Of a stretch of DNA of 13,222 nt, positions 1 to 6,092 are shown in pieces (positions within the stretch are counted from its first letter, which is position 1; every line of letters begins with the position of its first letter). The translations under genes and the position numbers were made by a program. A model generated the notes under the pieces. The model made no database searches and was not told the DNA's origin. It saw only the letters and a list, made by a program, of their open reading frames with translations. The stretch is from Candidatus Caccocola faecipullorum (lineage in GTDB: Bacteria; Synergistota; Synergistia; Synergistales; Synergistaceae): NCBI GenBank assembly GCA_018716365.1, contig DVKA01000250.1:1-13222 (forward strand), given 5' to 3'.

Positions 1-1038
1 CTCTTCGGCGACAGGGCGATAATAGCGAACGCCACCGGCTGCTCCTCCATCTACGGAGGCAACCTCCCGACCACCCCGTGGTGCGTCAACGACGAAGGCA
101 GAGGCCCCGCGTGGAGCAACTCGCTCTTTGAGGACGCGGCTGAATTCGGCCTCGGCTTCCGCCTTGCGATAGACAAGCACGCCGAATACGCCGCCGAACT
201 CCTCAAGAAGATGGAGCCCGAACTCGGCGAAGAAGCCGTCAAGGCTATACTCGAAGCGCCGCAGACCAACGAAACCGAGATAAAGGCCGTCGAAGAGAAG
301 ATCGACGAAGTCAAGGCGCAGCTCCACTACATGGGCACCGAAGAGGCCGAAGAGCTCGAATCCGTCATCGACAACCTCGCCAAGAAATCCGTCTGGAGCA
401 TAGGCGGAGACGGCTGGGCCTACGACATCGGCTACGGCGGACTCGACCACGTCATCGCCTCGGGCCGCAACGTCAACATCCTCGTCCTCGACACCGAAGT
501 CTACTCCAACACAGGCGGACAGGCTTCCAAGTCGACCCCGCGCGGAGCGGTAGCGAAATTCGCCGCCGCCGGTAAGAAAATGGGTAAGAAAGACCTCGCC
601 ATGATGGCCATGAGCTACGGCGACGTCTACGTCGGCAAGGTTGCCATCGGAGCCAACGACGCGCACACCGTCAAGGTATTCAAGGAAGCCGAAGCCTACA
701 ACGGCCCGTCGATAATCATCGCCTACTGCCACTGCATAGCGCACGGCATAGACATGGTAAGCGGCCTCGACCAGCAGAAACGCGCGGTAGAATCCGGCCA
801 CTGGATGCTCATGCGCTACAACCCGGACCTCGCCAAAGAAGGCAAGAACCCGCTCATCATCGACAGCAAAGAGCCGACGCTGCCGCTTGAGGACTACATC
901 TACAACGAAGTCCGATACAAGAGCCTCAAGACCATGAACAAGGAAGAAGCCGCCCTCCTTCTCGACGAAGAGAAGAAAGCCATAAAGGATAGATGGCGCT
1001 TCTACAAGCACATGGCCGAAATGAAGATGGACGACTAA
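1..1038 (+). CDS. nifJ: Pyruvate:ferredoxin (flavodoxin) oxidoreductase, C-terminal part (5' end outside window)
   Basis: Frame 1 is open from base 1 and ends with TAA at 1036-1038, giving 345 residues of a protein that is usually about 1,170-1,200 residues long. It converts pyruvate and CoA to acetyl-CoA, CO2 and reduced ferredoxin in the cytoplasm. The visible part is the thiamine-diphosphate domain: ATGCSSIYGGNLPTTPW at residues 12-28, GGDGWAYDIGYGGLDHV near residues 135-151 (the Mg/ThDP-binding GDG motif), and LDTEVYSNTGGQ shortly after. The C-terminal tail (RWRFYKHMAEMKMDD) is the short helical ending usual for this family. The 4Fe-4S and N-terminal domains must lie upstream of the window. 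It is followed at once by an intrinsic terminator, so it is the last gene of its transcript. The family is clear; whether the organism uses it for pyruvate oxidation or synthesis cannot be seen. Confidence 0.96.
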   Translation, partial: LFGDRAIIANATGCSSIYGGNLPTTPWCVNDEGRGPAWSNSLFEDAAEFGLGFRLAIDKHAEYAAELLKKMEPELGEEAVKAILEAPQTNETEIKAVEEKIDEVKAQLHYMGTEEAEELESVIDNLAKKSVWSIGGDGWAYDIGYGGLDHVIASGRNVNILVLDTEVYSNTGGQASKSTPRGAVAKFAAAGKKMGKKDLAMMAMSYGDVYVGKVAIGANDAHTVKVFKEAEAYNGPSIIIAYCHCIAHGIDMVSGLDQQKRAVESGHWMLMRYNPDLAKEGKNPLIIDSKEPTLPLEDYIYNEVRYKSLKTMNKEEAALLLDEEKKAIKDRWRFYKHMAEMKMDD

Positions 1039-1068
1039 CCCAGCCTTCATAAACGGACGAAACATCAG

Positions 1069-1096
1069 GGGAGCCCCGGAGACGGGGCTCCCTTTT
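1069..1096 (+). terminator. Intrinsic terminator of nifJ
   Basis: A perfect 9-bp GC-rich stem (GGGAGCCCC at 1069-1077 with GGGGCTCCC at 1084-1092) has a 6-base loop and is followed by TTTT. It lies 30 bases after the nifJ stop codon. Confidence 0.9.
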
Positions 1097-1194
1097 AGTA
1101 TGTCTTTCACGCTTTATAAAATCTATATGTATCTGCGGCAGGCGCAATGTGCGCAAAATTGTAAGTAATTGATGAAAAAAAACAACATTGGGGC

Positions 1195-1224
1195 TTGAAT
1201 AAAACCGTCATGACGAAGTAATAT
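1195..1224 (+). promoter_or_regulatory. Candidate sigma-70-type promoter for the carboxyltransferase gene
   Basis: TTGAAT (1195-1200) and TAATAT (1219-1224) are separated by 18 bases in the AT-rich gap after the nifJ terminator. Both hexamers are close to consensus. The predicted transcript would carry a leader of roughly 110 bases before the ATG at 1341. Assigned by eye only. Confidence 0.45.
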
Positions 1225-1340
1225 ACAGTAACCTTATGACCGCGGCGCAAAACGCCGGAGCGGCGCCCGAGGGGACGTCGCCGCTTCGCGCCGGCCGCGG
1301 CCGGCCGGATTGGAAATCAATAGGGAAGGGTAGGTCATCC
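1225..1340 (+). other. GC-rich structured 5' leader of the carboxyltransferase gene
   Basis: This leader contains several self-complementary blocks: GGCG/CGCC around 1243-1255, GCGGCG/CGCCGC around 1259-1283, and a run of CCGGCC/GGCCGG palindromes around 1291-1308. The Shine-Dalgarno-like GGGAAGGG is at 1323-1330, ten bases before the ATG. An in-frame ATG at 1236 would read through the leader and add 35 residues rich in Ala, Gly and Arg, but it has no ribosome binding site. I therefore treat this stretch as untranslated. No known riboswitch class was recognised. Confidence 0.4.
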
Positions 1341-2894
1341 ATGTCAGAAACAGTGGTTAAGCAGGAAATTAAAGACGCCAACGGAAACGTGATAGCCACG
1401 AAAATAACGACCGCCGAGGCCGTGAAAGCGGAGCAGGCAGCCGCTGCCGCAGCCCCGTCAATTTCCGTTACAGAAGAAAAAAAGCCCGCCGAAGCGAAGA
1501 AAAAAGCTCGAGTCGGCATAACCGAAACCGCGTTCCGCGACGCGCACCAGTCGATAATGGCGACGCGCCTCCGCACGGAAGATATGCTTCCGATATGCGA
1601 AGCCGTGGATGAAGTCGGCTACCACTCCATAGAATGCTGGGGCGGCGCTACGTTCGACGCCGCGATGCGTTTCCTTAACGAAGACCCGTGGGAGAGGCTC
1701 CGCCAGTTAAAGAAGCGCCTTAAGAAAACGAAAACCCAGATGCTCCTTCGCGGACAGAACCTCGTCGGCTACCGCCATTACTCCGACGAAGTAGTGCGCG
1801 AATTCGTCAAGCGCGCCATCGGCAACGGGATAGACATCATCCGCGTATTCGACGCGCTCAACGACCTGCGCAATATGTCGATAGCCGCCGAAACCGTCAA
1901 AAAAGAGGGCGGCGAGCTCCAGATGACGATCTCCTACACAGTATCGCCCGTCCACACGCTCGAACTCTTCGCTAAACAGGCGAAAGACATGGCGGATATG
2001 GGAGCCGACTCCATATGCATCAAGGACATGGCGGGACTTCTCTCGCCCGTCTCCGTCGCCGCGCTCGTCAAGGCGATAAAGAAAAAGGTAGACCTCCCCG
2101 TCCAGATACACAGCCACTACACGAGCGGCATGGCCGCCATGACCTACATGGCGGCTCTCGAAGCCGGAGCGGACGTCGTGGACTGCGCCATATCGCCCTT
2201 TGCGATGGGCACGAGCCAGCCCGCCACCGAAACGATGGTCGCCGCGCTTGCTGGCGGCCCGCTCGACACGGGGCTCTCCCTTGAAAAGCTCCTCCCAGTG
2301 GCTAAACACTACCAGAAGCTGCGCGAGAAATACAAAGACCTGATAATGGGCATCAGCGGCGTCGACGTCAACATCCTGCTCTACCAGATACCGGGCGGAA
2401 TGTACTCCAACCTCCAGAGCCAGCTCAAAGAGGGCGGATGCCTTGAAAAGTTCAACGAAGTGCTCGAAGAAGTGCCGCGCGTCCGCAAGGAGATGGGCTA
2501 CCCGCCGCTCGTCACGCCGACCAGCCAGATAGTCGGAACGCAGGCGGCGATGAACGTAATCTCCGGCAAGCGCTGGAAGATGATACCGAACGAAGTGCGC
2601 CAGTACTTCCGCGGCTACTACGGAAAGACCCCCGCGCCCGTCGACCCCGAGATACAGAAAATCGTCCTCGGCGACGAGCAGCCGATAACCTGCCGCCCCG
2701 GCGAAAAGATAGCGCCGGAAATCGAGCAGGCGAAGAAAGAAATCGGCGTATGGTGCACGCAGCCGGAAGACGTAATCACCTACATCCTCTTCCCGCAGGT
2801 TGCAAAAGACTTCCTTCCGAACAAGTTCGCGAAGGAAAACCTCGTCGACATAGGCAAAGAACCGCAGGAAGCCCCGGAAGCCTACGCGATATAG
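1341..2894 (+). CDS. Biotin-dependent-type carboxyltransferase subunit (OadA/PycB family), no biotin domain
   Basis: A protein of 517 residues in the oxaloacetate decarboxylase alpha / pyruvate carboxylase subunit B family, which moves a carboxyl group between biotin and pyruvate/oxaloacetate. The TIM-barrel carboxyltransferase domain starts near residue 58 with ITETAFRDAHQS; Asp67 is the expected metal ligand. CIKDMAG holds Lys228, the expected carboxylated lysine, and QIHSHYTSGM holds metal ligands His257 and His259. The conserved C-terminal PYC/OADA domain follows, to about residue 500. Residues 1-55 are an Ala/Lys/Glu-rich extension that looks disordered. Full OadA proteins usually end in a biotinyl domain with an (A/V)MKM motif. 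This one ends at EAPEAYAI and has none, so a separate biotin carrier protein is needed. Start at 1341 was chosen for its GGGAAGGG site. Decarboxylase and carboxylase roles cannot be told apart without the partner genes, which are not here. Confidence 0.9.
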   Translation: MSETVVKQEIKDANGNVIATKITTAEAVKAEQAAAAAAPSISVTEEKKPAEAKKKARVGITETAFRDAHQSIMATRLRTEDMLPICEAVDEVGYHSIECWGGATFDAAMRFLNEDPWERLRQLKKRLKKTKTQMLLRGQNLVGYRHYSDEVVREFVKRAIGNGIDIIRVFDALNDLRNMSIAAETVKKEGGELQMTISYTVSPVHTLELFAKQAKDMADMGADSICIKDMAGLLSPVSVAALVKAIKKKVDLPVQIHSHYTSGMAAMTYMAALEAGADVVDCAISPFAMGTSQPATETMVAALAGGPLDTGLSLEKLLPVAKHYQKLREKYKDLIMGISGVDVNILLYQIPGGMYSNLQSQLKEGGCLEKFNEVLEEVPRVRKEMGYPPLVTPTSQIVGTQAAMNVISGKRWKMIPNEVRQYFRGYYGKTPAPVDPEIQKIVLGDEQPITCRPGEKIAPEIEQAKKEIGVWCTQPEDVITYILFPQVAKDFLPNKFAKENLVDIGKEPQEAPEAYAI

Positions 2895-2911
2895 CGAAAG
2901 GCCGTACAATG

Positions 2912-2954
2912 AGACAAAAAATAAGACGCCGCTGCGGCGTCTTATTTTTTGTCT
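2912..2954. terminator. Perfect 20-bp bidirectional terminator between convergent genes
   Basis: Bases 2912-2931 pair perfectly with 2935-2954 around a 3-base loop. The inner part is GC-rich (GACGCCG) and the outer part is A-rich on the left and T-rich on the right, so each strand reads as a GC stem followed by U residues. It closes the carboxyltransferase gene on the + strand and the small ORF on the minus strand, whose TAA stop (2942-2944) lies inside the hairpin. Confidence 0.92.
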
Positions 2955-3148
2955 GAACGTGCAGCAGCGGCGCGCTTCATGAAATCCGCGGCGACTTCCT
3001 TATATTCGGCCTCGGTTAGCACCTTCAGCCATAATCCGTTCTGAGTTTCGATAAATCCCGCGCGGAGCATAGTCTCCTGGTCGGGGCTTGAAATATAAGA
3101 CAAAACAGGTATTATATTGCCCGTGGCGCGGTATCGGTCAAACGGCAG
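2942..3148 (-). CDS. Small hypothetical protein, start unresolved (possibly 5'-damaged gene)
   Basis: Reading the minus strand, a frame is open from 3166 to the TAA at 2942-2944 and encodes up to 74 residues. Its composition looks like a real protein: FDRYRATGNIIPVLSYISS, then LRAGFIETQNGLWLKVL, then an amphipathic helix EYKEVAADFMKRAAAA and a charged end RSDKK. I do not recognise the family. A good AAGGAG site lies at 3163-3168, but no ATG, GTG or TTG in this frame follows it at normal distance. The coordinates given use a CTG at 3146-3148, 14 bases downstream. Alternatives are TTG at 3103 (53 residues) and ATG at 3070 (42 residues, with AGGAG only 3 bases upstream). A GTG at ideal spacing opens a different frame that stops after 13 codons, so a frameshift may have broken the gene. 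It ends in the shared terminator, convergent with the carboxyltransferase gene. Confidence 0.4.
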   Translation of the reverse strand: MPFDRYRATGNIIPVLSYISSPDQETMLRAGFIETQNGLWLKVLTEAEYKEVAADFMKRAAAARSDKK

Positions 3149-3258
3149 AGCACGCTTAATACTCCTTTATGTGTGGTTTCCGCAAGAAAAGGGGCATGTA
3201 TTCTTGTGCGCGCCTGTAAGAGATGTTATAACAGGTAGAGCTAATGCCCGCGTTGCGC

Positions 3259-3286
3259 GTTGAAGTTTCGCGCGCTTGAGTACAAT
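3259..3286 (+). promoter_or_regulatory. Candidate promoter for the DUF2284-DUF1622-transaldolase operon
   Basis: GTTGAA (3259-3264) and TACAAT (3281-3286) have a 16-base spacer, 38 bases before the GTG start at 3324. The -10 hexamer is one base from consensus, while the -35 is weak. The stretch 3149-3323 holds no other gene that I can support. Confidence 0.4.
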
Positions 3287-3323
3287 GTAAAAAACGCCTC
3301 GGCTCGAAGGGGAGGATGACGCC

Positions 3324-3881
3324 GTGCTGAAATATTCCGCCGTACCGCTCGAAAATAAAATCGCCGTGAAAGATTACGTGAGGGATTACGTGGATGTCCC
3401 GCGCTTCCTCGAATGCTGCAGAGCGTGCCCTAACTATTCGTCGAAATGGTCCTGCCCGCCCTATGATTTCGATCCGCTCAGCCTGTGGGGAAAATACGGC
3501 GAATTCTGGATTTTCGGCACGAAGCTTGAGCTTGCGCCCGAGTTCGCAGGCAGCGACTACAACGCGCCGGAGACGAACAAAGAGATACGCGCCGCCCTCT
3601 CCGCGGAGAAGCGGAAGCTTATGGAGCGCGCGCTCGGGCTTGAAAAAGAACATCCCGGCAGCCTCGGCCTCTCGGCTGGAAGCTGCGACCTCTGCGCCGA
3701 ATGCGCGAAGAAATCCGGCTCGCCATGCCGCAGCCCGGAGCTCATGCGCTATTCGATAGAGGCGCTCGGCGGCAACGTTGGCGAGACGGCGGAGAAACTT
3801 CTCGCCACGCCTATAAAATGGGTGACGGAGGGCAAAACGCCCGAATATTTCGTCCTCGTCTGCGGCCTGCTGACGAAATAG
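3324..3881 (+). CDS. DUF2284 family predicted metal-binding (cysteine-rich) protein
   Basis: A protein of 185 residues starting at GTG 3324, eight bases after AGGGGAGG (3308-3315). It matches the DUF2284 family by two cysteine groups. The first is Cys31, Cys32, Cys35 and Cys44, in CCRACPNYSSKWSCPP. The second is ferredoxin-like, CxxCxxCx7C (Cys121, 124, 127, 135), followed by SPELMRYSIEALGGNV. This pattern suggests an iron-sulfur cluster or another metal site. There is no signal peptide or membrane segment, so it is probably cytoplasmic. The biochemical role of the family is not established to my knowledge. A four-codon ATG ORF (MTPC, 3315-3329) overlaps the start region in another frame and ends just after the GTG. 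The DUF1622 gene begins 7 bases after the stop, so the two are probably translated from one message. Confidence 0.88.
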   Translation: MLKYSAVPLENKIAVKDYVRDYVDVPRFLECCRACPNYSSKWSCPPYDFDPLSLWGKYGEFWIFGTKLELAPEFAGSDYNAPETNKEIRAALSAEKRKLMERALGLEKEHPGSLGLSAGSCDLCAECAKKSGSPCRSPELMRYSIEALGGNVGETAEKLLATPIKWVTEGKTPEYFVLVCGLLTK

Positions 3882-3888
3882 CGCCGTC

Positions 3889-4305
3889 ATGGAAATCCTC
3901 AGCTCCGCGCCGCACACGCTCCACCTCTTCGCAGAATACGCCTGCGCGGCGATAGAATTCATCAGCATAATCATCATACTCTGCGGCGTCGCCGCGGCGA
4001 TCGCGCGCGGCCTGCGCCTCGCGCTCTCGCGCCGCCGCGCCGCAAAAAACGAATGGCTGCATCTGCGCCTCTCGCTCGAAGAGACGCTCATGCTCGGCCT
4101 TCAGTTCCTGATGGCGGCGGACATAATCGGGACGATAAGCAACCCCGACCTGCAGGGCGTAATCGTCCTCACCGTCATCGTGCTCCTGCGCGTCGTCCTC
4201 AGCTTCACGCTGAGCCGCGAAGTCGCGGAGATGGACCGGCGCGAGCGCGAAGCCGAAGGCCGCGCGGCGGCGTGCGAAGAACATAACGCGGAGCGCCCGC
4301 GTTAA
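3889..4305 (+). CDS. DUF1622 family small integral membrane protein
   Basis: A protein of 138 residues with three predicted membrane segments at about 17-39 (CAAIEFISIIIILCGVAAAI), 66-82 and 88-108. The core LxLGLQFLMAADIIGTISNP followed by a hydrophobic helix ending in LSREV is the signature of DUF1622. Between segments 1 and 2 lies a basic loop (SRRRAAKNEWLHLRLSLEE), which is expected to be cytoplasmic. The last 30 residues are highly charged. Its function is unknown. The ATG is only 7 bases after the DUF2284 stop and has no clear Shine-Dalgarno site, which points to translational coupling. The same-strand transaldolase follows after 32 bases. Confidence 0.82.
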   Translation: MEILSSAPHTLHLFAEYACAAIEFISIIIILCGVAAAIARGLRLALSRRRAAKNEWLHLRLSLEETLMLGLQFLMAADIIGTISNPDLQGVIVLTVIVLLRVVLSFTLSREVAEMDRREREAEGRAAACEEHNAERPR

Positions 4306-4337
4306 AAAATACACATTATCCGAAAGGGAGATAACTT

Positions 4338-4994
4338 ATGAAATTTTTCCTCGACACAGCCAACCTCGACGAAATCAAAGAAGCCTGCTCGTGGGGCGTC
4401 GTCGCCGGAGTGACGACGAACCCGACGCTCGTCTCGAAAGAGGGGAACATCGACTTCCACACCCGCGTGCGCGAGATAGCCGAGGTTGTGAACGGCCCCG
4501 TAAGCGCCGAGGCGGTCTCGCTTGAAAAGGCGAAGCTCATCGAAGAGGCGAAGGTAATCGCCAAGATCCACCCGCATGTCGTCGTCAAGGTCCCGCTCTG
4601 TCCCGACGGCCTCGGCGCGGTGAAAGAACTTTCGGCGCTCGGCATCAAGACCAACGTCACGCTCGTCTTCTCCCCGAATCAGGCGATACTCGCCGCCGCG
4701 GCCGGCGCGACCTACGTCAGCCCGTTCGTCGGACGCCTCGACGACATCGGCGAGGACGGCCTGAAGCTCGTGTACGACGTCGTCGACATTTTCGACACTT
4801 ACGGGATTGAGACGAAGGTCATCGCAGCAAGCCTGCGCCATCCCGCGCACGTCCTTGAATGCGCTAAGGCCGGAGCCGACTACGCGACTGTGCCGTTTAA
4901 AGTTTTGAAGATGCTCTTCAACCACCCGCTCACGACGAAGGGCATCGACCAGTTCAACGCCGACTGGGCGAAGTATCTGGCTGGGAAGAAATAG
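4338..4994 (+). CDS. tal: Transaldolase, short TalC/FSA-like subfamily
   Basis: A protein of 218 residues, full length for the small transaldolase subfamily. It transfers a dihydroxyacetone unit between sugar phosphates in the non-oxidative pentose phosphate pathway (cytoplasm). The N-terminus is [16 protein letters not shown], followed by GVTTNPTLV. The Schiff-base lysine is Lys84 in VVVKVP. Other conserved blocks are [23 protein letters not shown] and ADYATVPF. Two positions separate true transaldolase from fructose-6-phosphate aldolase (FSA): E. coli FSA has Gln59 and Tyr131, and here the same positions are Glu58 and Phe130, the transaldolase pair. The start is fixed by AAAGGGAG (4323-4330), seven bases before the ATG. 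It is probably co-transcribed with the two upstream genes and ends at an intrinsic terminator. Confidence 0.93.
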   Translation: MKFFLDTANLDEIKEACSWGVVAGVTTNPTLVSKEGNIDFHTRVREIAEVVNGPVSAEAVSLEKAKLIEEAKVIAKIHPHVVVKVPLCPDGLGAVKELSALGIKTNVTLVFSPNQAILAAAAGATYVSPFVGRLDDIGEDGLKLVYDVVDIFDTYGIETKVIAASLRHPAHVLECAKAGADYATVPFKVLKMLFNHPLTTKGIDQFNADWAKYLAGKK

Positions 4995-5019
4995 CGCCGC
5001 ACGCGCCTGATGGATTACA

Positions 5020-5058
5020 GGGGCCGTCTCCATGCAAACTGGAGGCGGCCCCGTTCTT
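5020..5058 (+). terminator. Intrinsic terminator of tal
   Basis: A 12-bp stem with one G-U pair (GGGGCCGTCTCC at 5020-5031 with GGAGGCGGCCCC at 5041-5052) has a 9-base loop and is followed by GTTCTT. It lies 25 bases after the tal stop. Confidence 0.82.
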
Positions 5059-5104
5059 ATGTGCGGATATAGAAAATTTCCCCCGCTCATATTAAAATAA
5101 ATCG

Positions 5105-5135
5105 TTGACTTGGAGTCCGCTCACGCAGTTATGCT
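5105..5135 (+). promoter_or_regulatory. Candidate promoter of the larEBC operon
   Basis: TTGACT (5105-5110) is a strong -35 match. The best -10 is TATGCT (5130-5135) with a long 19-base spacer, or TTATGC with 18. The -10 is weak, so activation may be needed. It precedes the structured leader of larE. Confidence 0.35.
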
Positions 5136-5318
5136 GAAGGCGGCTTTCCGCGCGAAGGGAATTCGCGGAAGGCGCGGGCTCCGGCCCGCGGCCCGCCGGA
5201 CGGGCCGCCGCCGCAGAAGCGGCTTTTTCGCGGCGCTCGCCGCAATCCCTTGACGAAGAATTTCAGCGCCACGAAGGCGTTATATCCGCGGGCCGGCGGT
5301 CCGCGCGGAGGTGTTGCA
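5136..5318 (+). promoter_or_regulatory. Structured 5' leader of larE with terminator-like stem (possible attenuator or riboswitch)
   Basis: This leader of about 180 bases carries consecutive hairpins. Bases 5144-5152 pair with 5164-5172 (9 bp, one G-U); an alternative fold pairs 5151-5156 with 5162-5167. Then 5173-5179 pairs with 5184-5190 (7 bp, loop TCCG), and 5190-5195 with 5201-5206. A short stem, GCCGC/GCGGC (5210-5214 with 5219-5223, loop AGAA), is followed directly by TTTTT (5224-5228), as in an intrinsic terminator. A further stem (5285-5290 with 5304-5309) overlaps the GCGGAGG ribosome binding site of larE. Mutually exclusive folds, a U-tract stem and a masked ribosome binding site are typical of regulated leaders. 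I could not match it to a known riboswitch class. Confidence 0.45.
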
Positions 5319-6089
5319 ATGCGCTTTTTGTCGGCGTCAGCTGTCGGAGGCCTTGAAAAATTTTTCGCGGAAAACCAGCGCGCCGCTCTCGCCTTCTCAG
5401 GCGGCGTGGATTCCGCGTACCTGTTGTACGCGGCTTCGCGCTGCGGCGCTGATTTCCGCGCCTATTACGTAAAGAGCGAATTCCAGCCGCAGTTTGAGCT
5501 CGACGACGCGCGGCGGCTCGCGGAGCGGCTTTCCGCTCCGATGACGGTGATTCAGCTCTCCGTCCTCGAATGTGCGGAAATCGCCGCGAACCCGCCCGAG
5601 CGCTGCTATTTATGCAAGAAACGCATTTTCGGCGCGATTGCGCGCGAGGCGGAGCGCGACGGATTCAGCCTGATAATGGACGGCACGAACGCCTCCGACG
5701 ACGAGGGCGACCGCCCCGGCATGAAGGCGCTGCGCGAGATGCGCGTGCGCTCGCCGCTGCGCGAATGCGGCCTCACGAAGGCCGAGATACGCCGGCTCTC
5801 CGCCGAAGCGGGGCTCTTCACGTGGGACAAACCCGCCTATGCCTGCCTTGCGACGCGCGTTCCGGCCGGGACGCAGATCGACGCGGATATGCTTCGGCGC
5901 GTGGAAGGGGCGGAGGCGGCGCTCGCCGCGCTCGGCTTTACGGACCTGCGCGTGCGTCTATTCCACGGCGCGGCGCGCGTGCAGCTTCCCGAATCGCAGA
6001 TAATGGGCGCCGCGGCGCGCCATTTTGAGATAAAATCGGCGCTCGCGCCGTACTTCGACACCGTGCTTCTCGACATGGAGGGCAGATAA
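5319..6089 (+). CDS. larE: ATP-dependent sulfur transferase LarE (nickel-pincer cofactor biosynthesis)
   Basis: A protein of 256 residues in the PP-loop ATP pyrophosphatase family. LarE adenylates the carboxylates of pyridinium-3,5-biscarboxylic acid mononucleotide and replaces oxygen with sulfur, making the dithiocarboxylate that later binds nickel. The PP-loop SGGVDS is at residues 27-32. The sulfur-donor cysteine is Cys176 in KPAYACLATRVPAG, the same number as in Lactiplantibacillus plantarum LarE. A CxxC (Cys96, Cys99 in PPERCYLCKKRIF) is also present. LarE proteins with these three cysteines, such as that of Thermotoga maritima, are reported to hold a 4Fe-4S cluster and act catalytically instead of giving up their own cysteine sulfur. 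ATG 5319 was chosen because GGAGG stands 7 bases upstream; an in-frame TTG at 5250 falls in the leader and has no such site. larB follows 3 bases after the stop. Confidence 0.93.
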   Translation: MRFLSASAVGGLEKFFAENQRAALAFSGGVDSAYLLYAASRCGADFRAYYVKSEFQPQFELDDARRLAERLSAPMTVIQLSVLECAEIAANPPERCYLCKKRIFGAIAREAERDGFSLIMDGTNASDDEGDRPGMKALREMRVRSPLRECGLTKAEIRRLSAEAGLFTWDKPAYACLATRVPAGTQIDADMLRRVEGAEAALAALGFTDLRVRLFHGAARVQLPESQIMGAAARHFEIKSALAPYFDTVLLDMEGR

Positions 6090-6092
6090 AAA

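Noticed and set aside
1142..1154. Small hairpin GCGCA/TGCGC followed by AAAATT
   Set aside because: The stem is only 5 bp with a 3-base loop and no U run on the + strand, too weak to call a regulatory element.
1236..1340. N-terminal extension of the carboxyltransferase from the ATG at 1236
   Set aside because: It has no ribosome binding site and passes through palindromic leader sequence. The ATG at 1341 has a good site.
1707..2909. 400-codon open frame on the minus strand opposite the carboxyltransferase gene
   Set aside because: It is the complement of a high-GC coding frame. The + strand protein has clear family motifs, and the minus-strand product has repetitive Val/Asp/Arg composition with no recognisable domain.
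3156..4091. Minus-strand 311-codon frame opposite the DUF2284 gene
   Set aside because: It is mostly a shadow of the DUF2284 and DUF1622 genes. Only its last codons fall in the gap, where AAGGAG overlaps its stop.
5250..5318. Extended larE start at TTG 5250
   Set aside because: It would run through the hairpin region before the GGAGG at 5307-5311, which points to ATG 5319.
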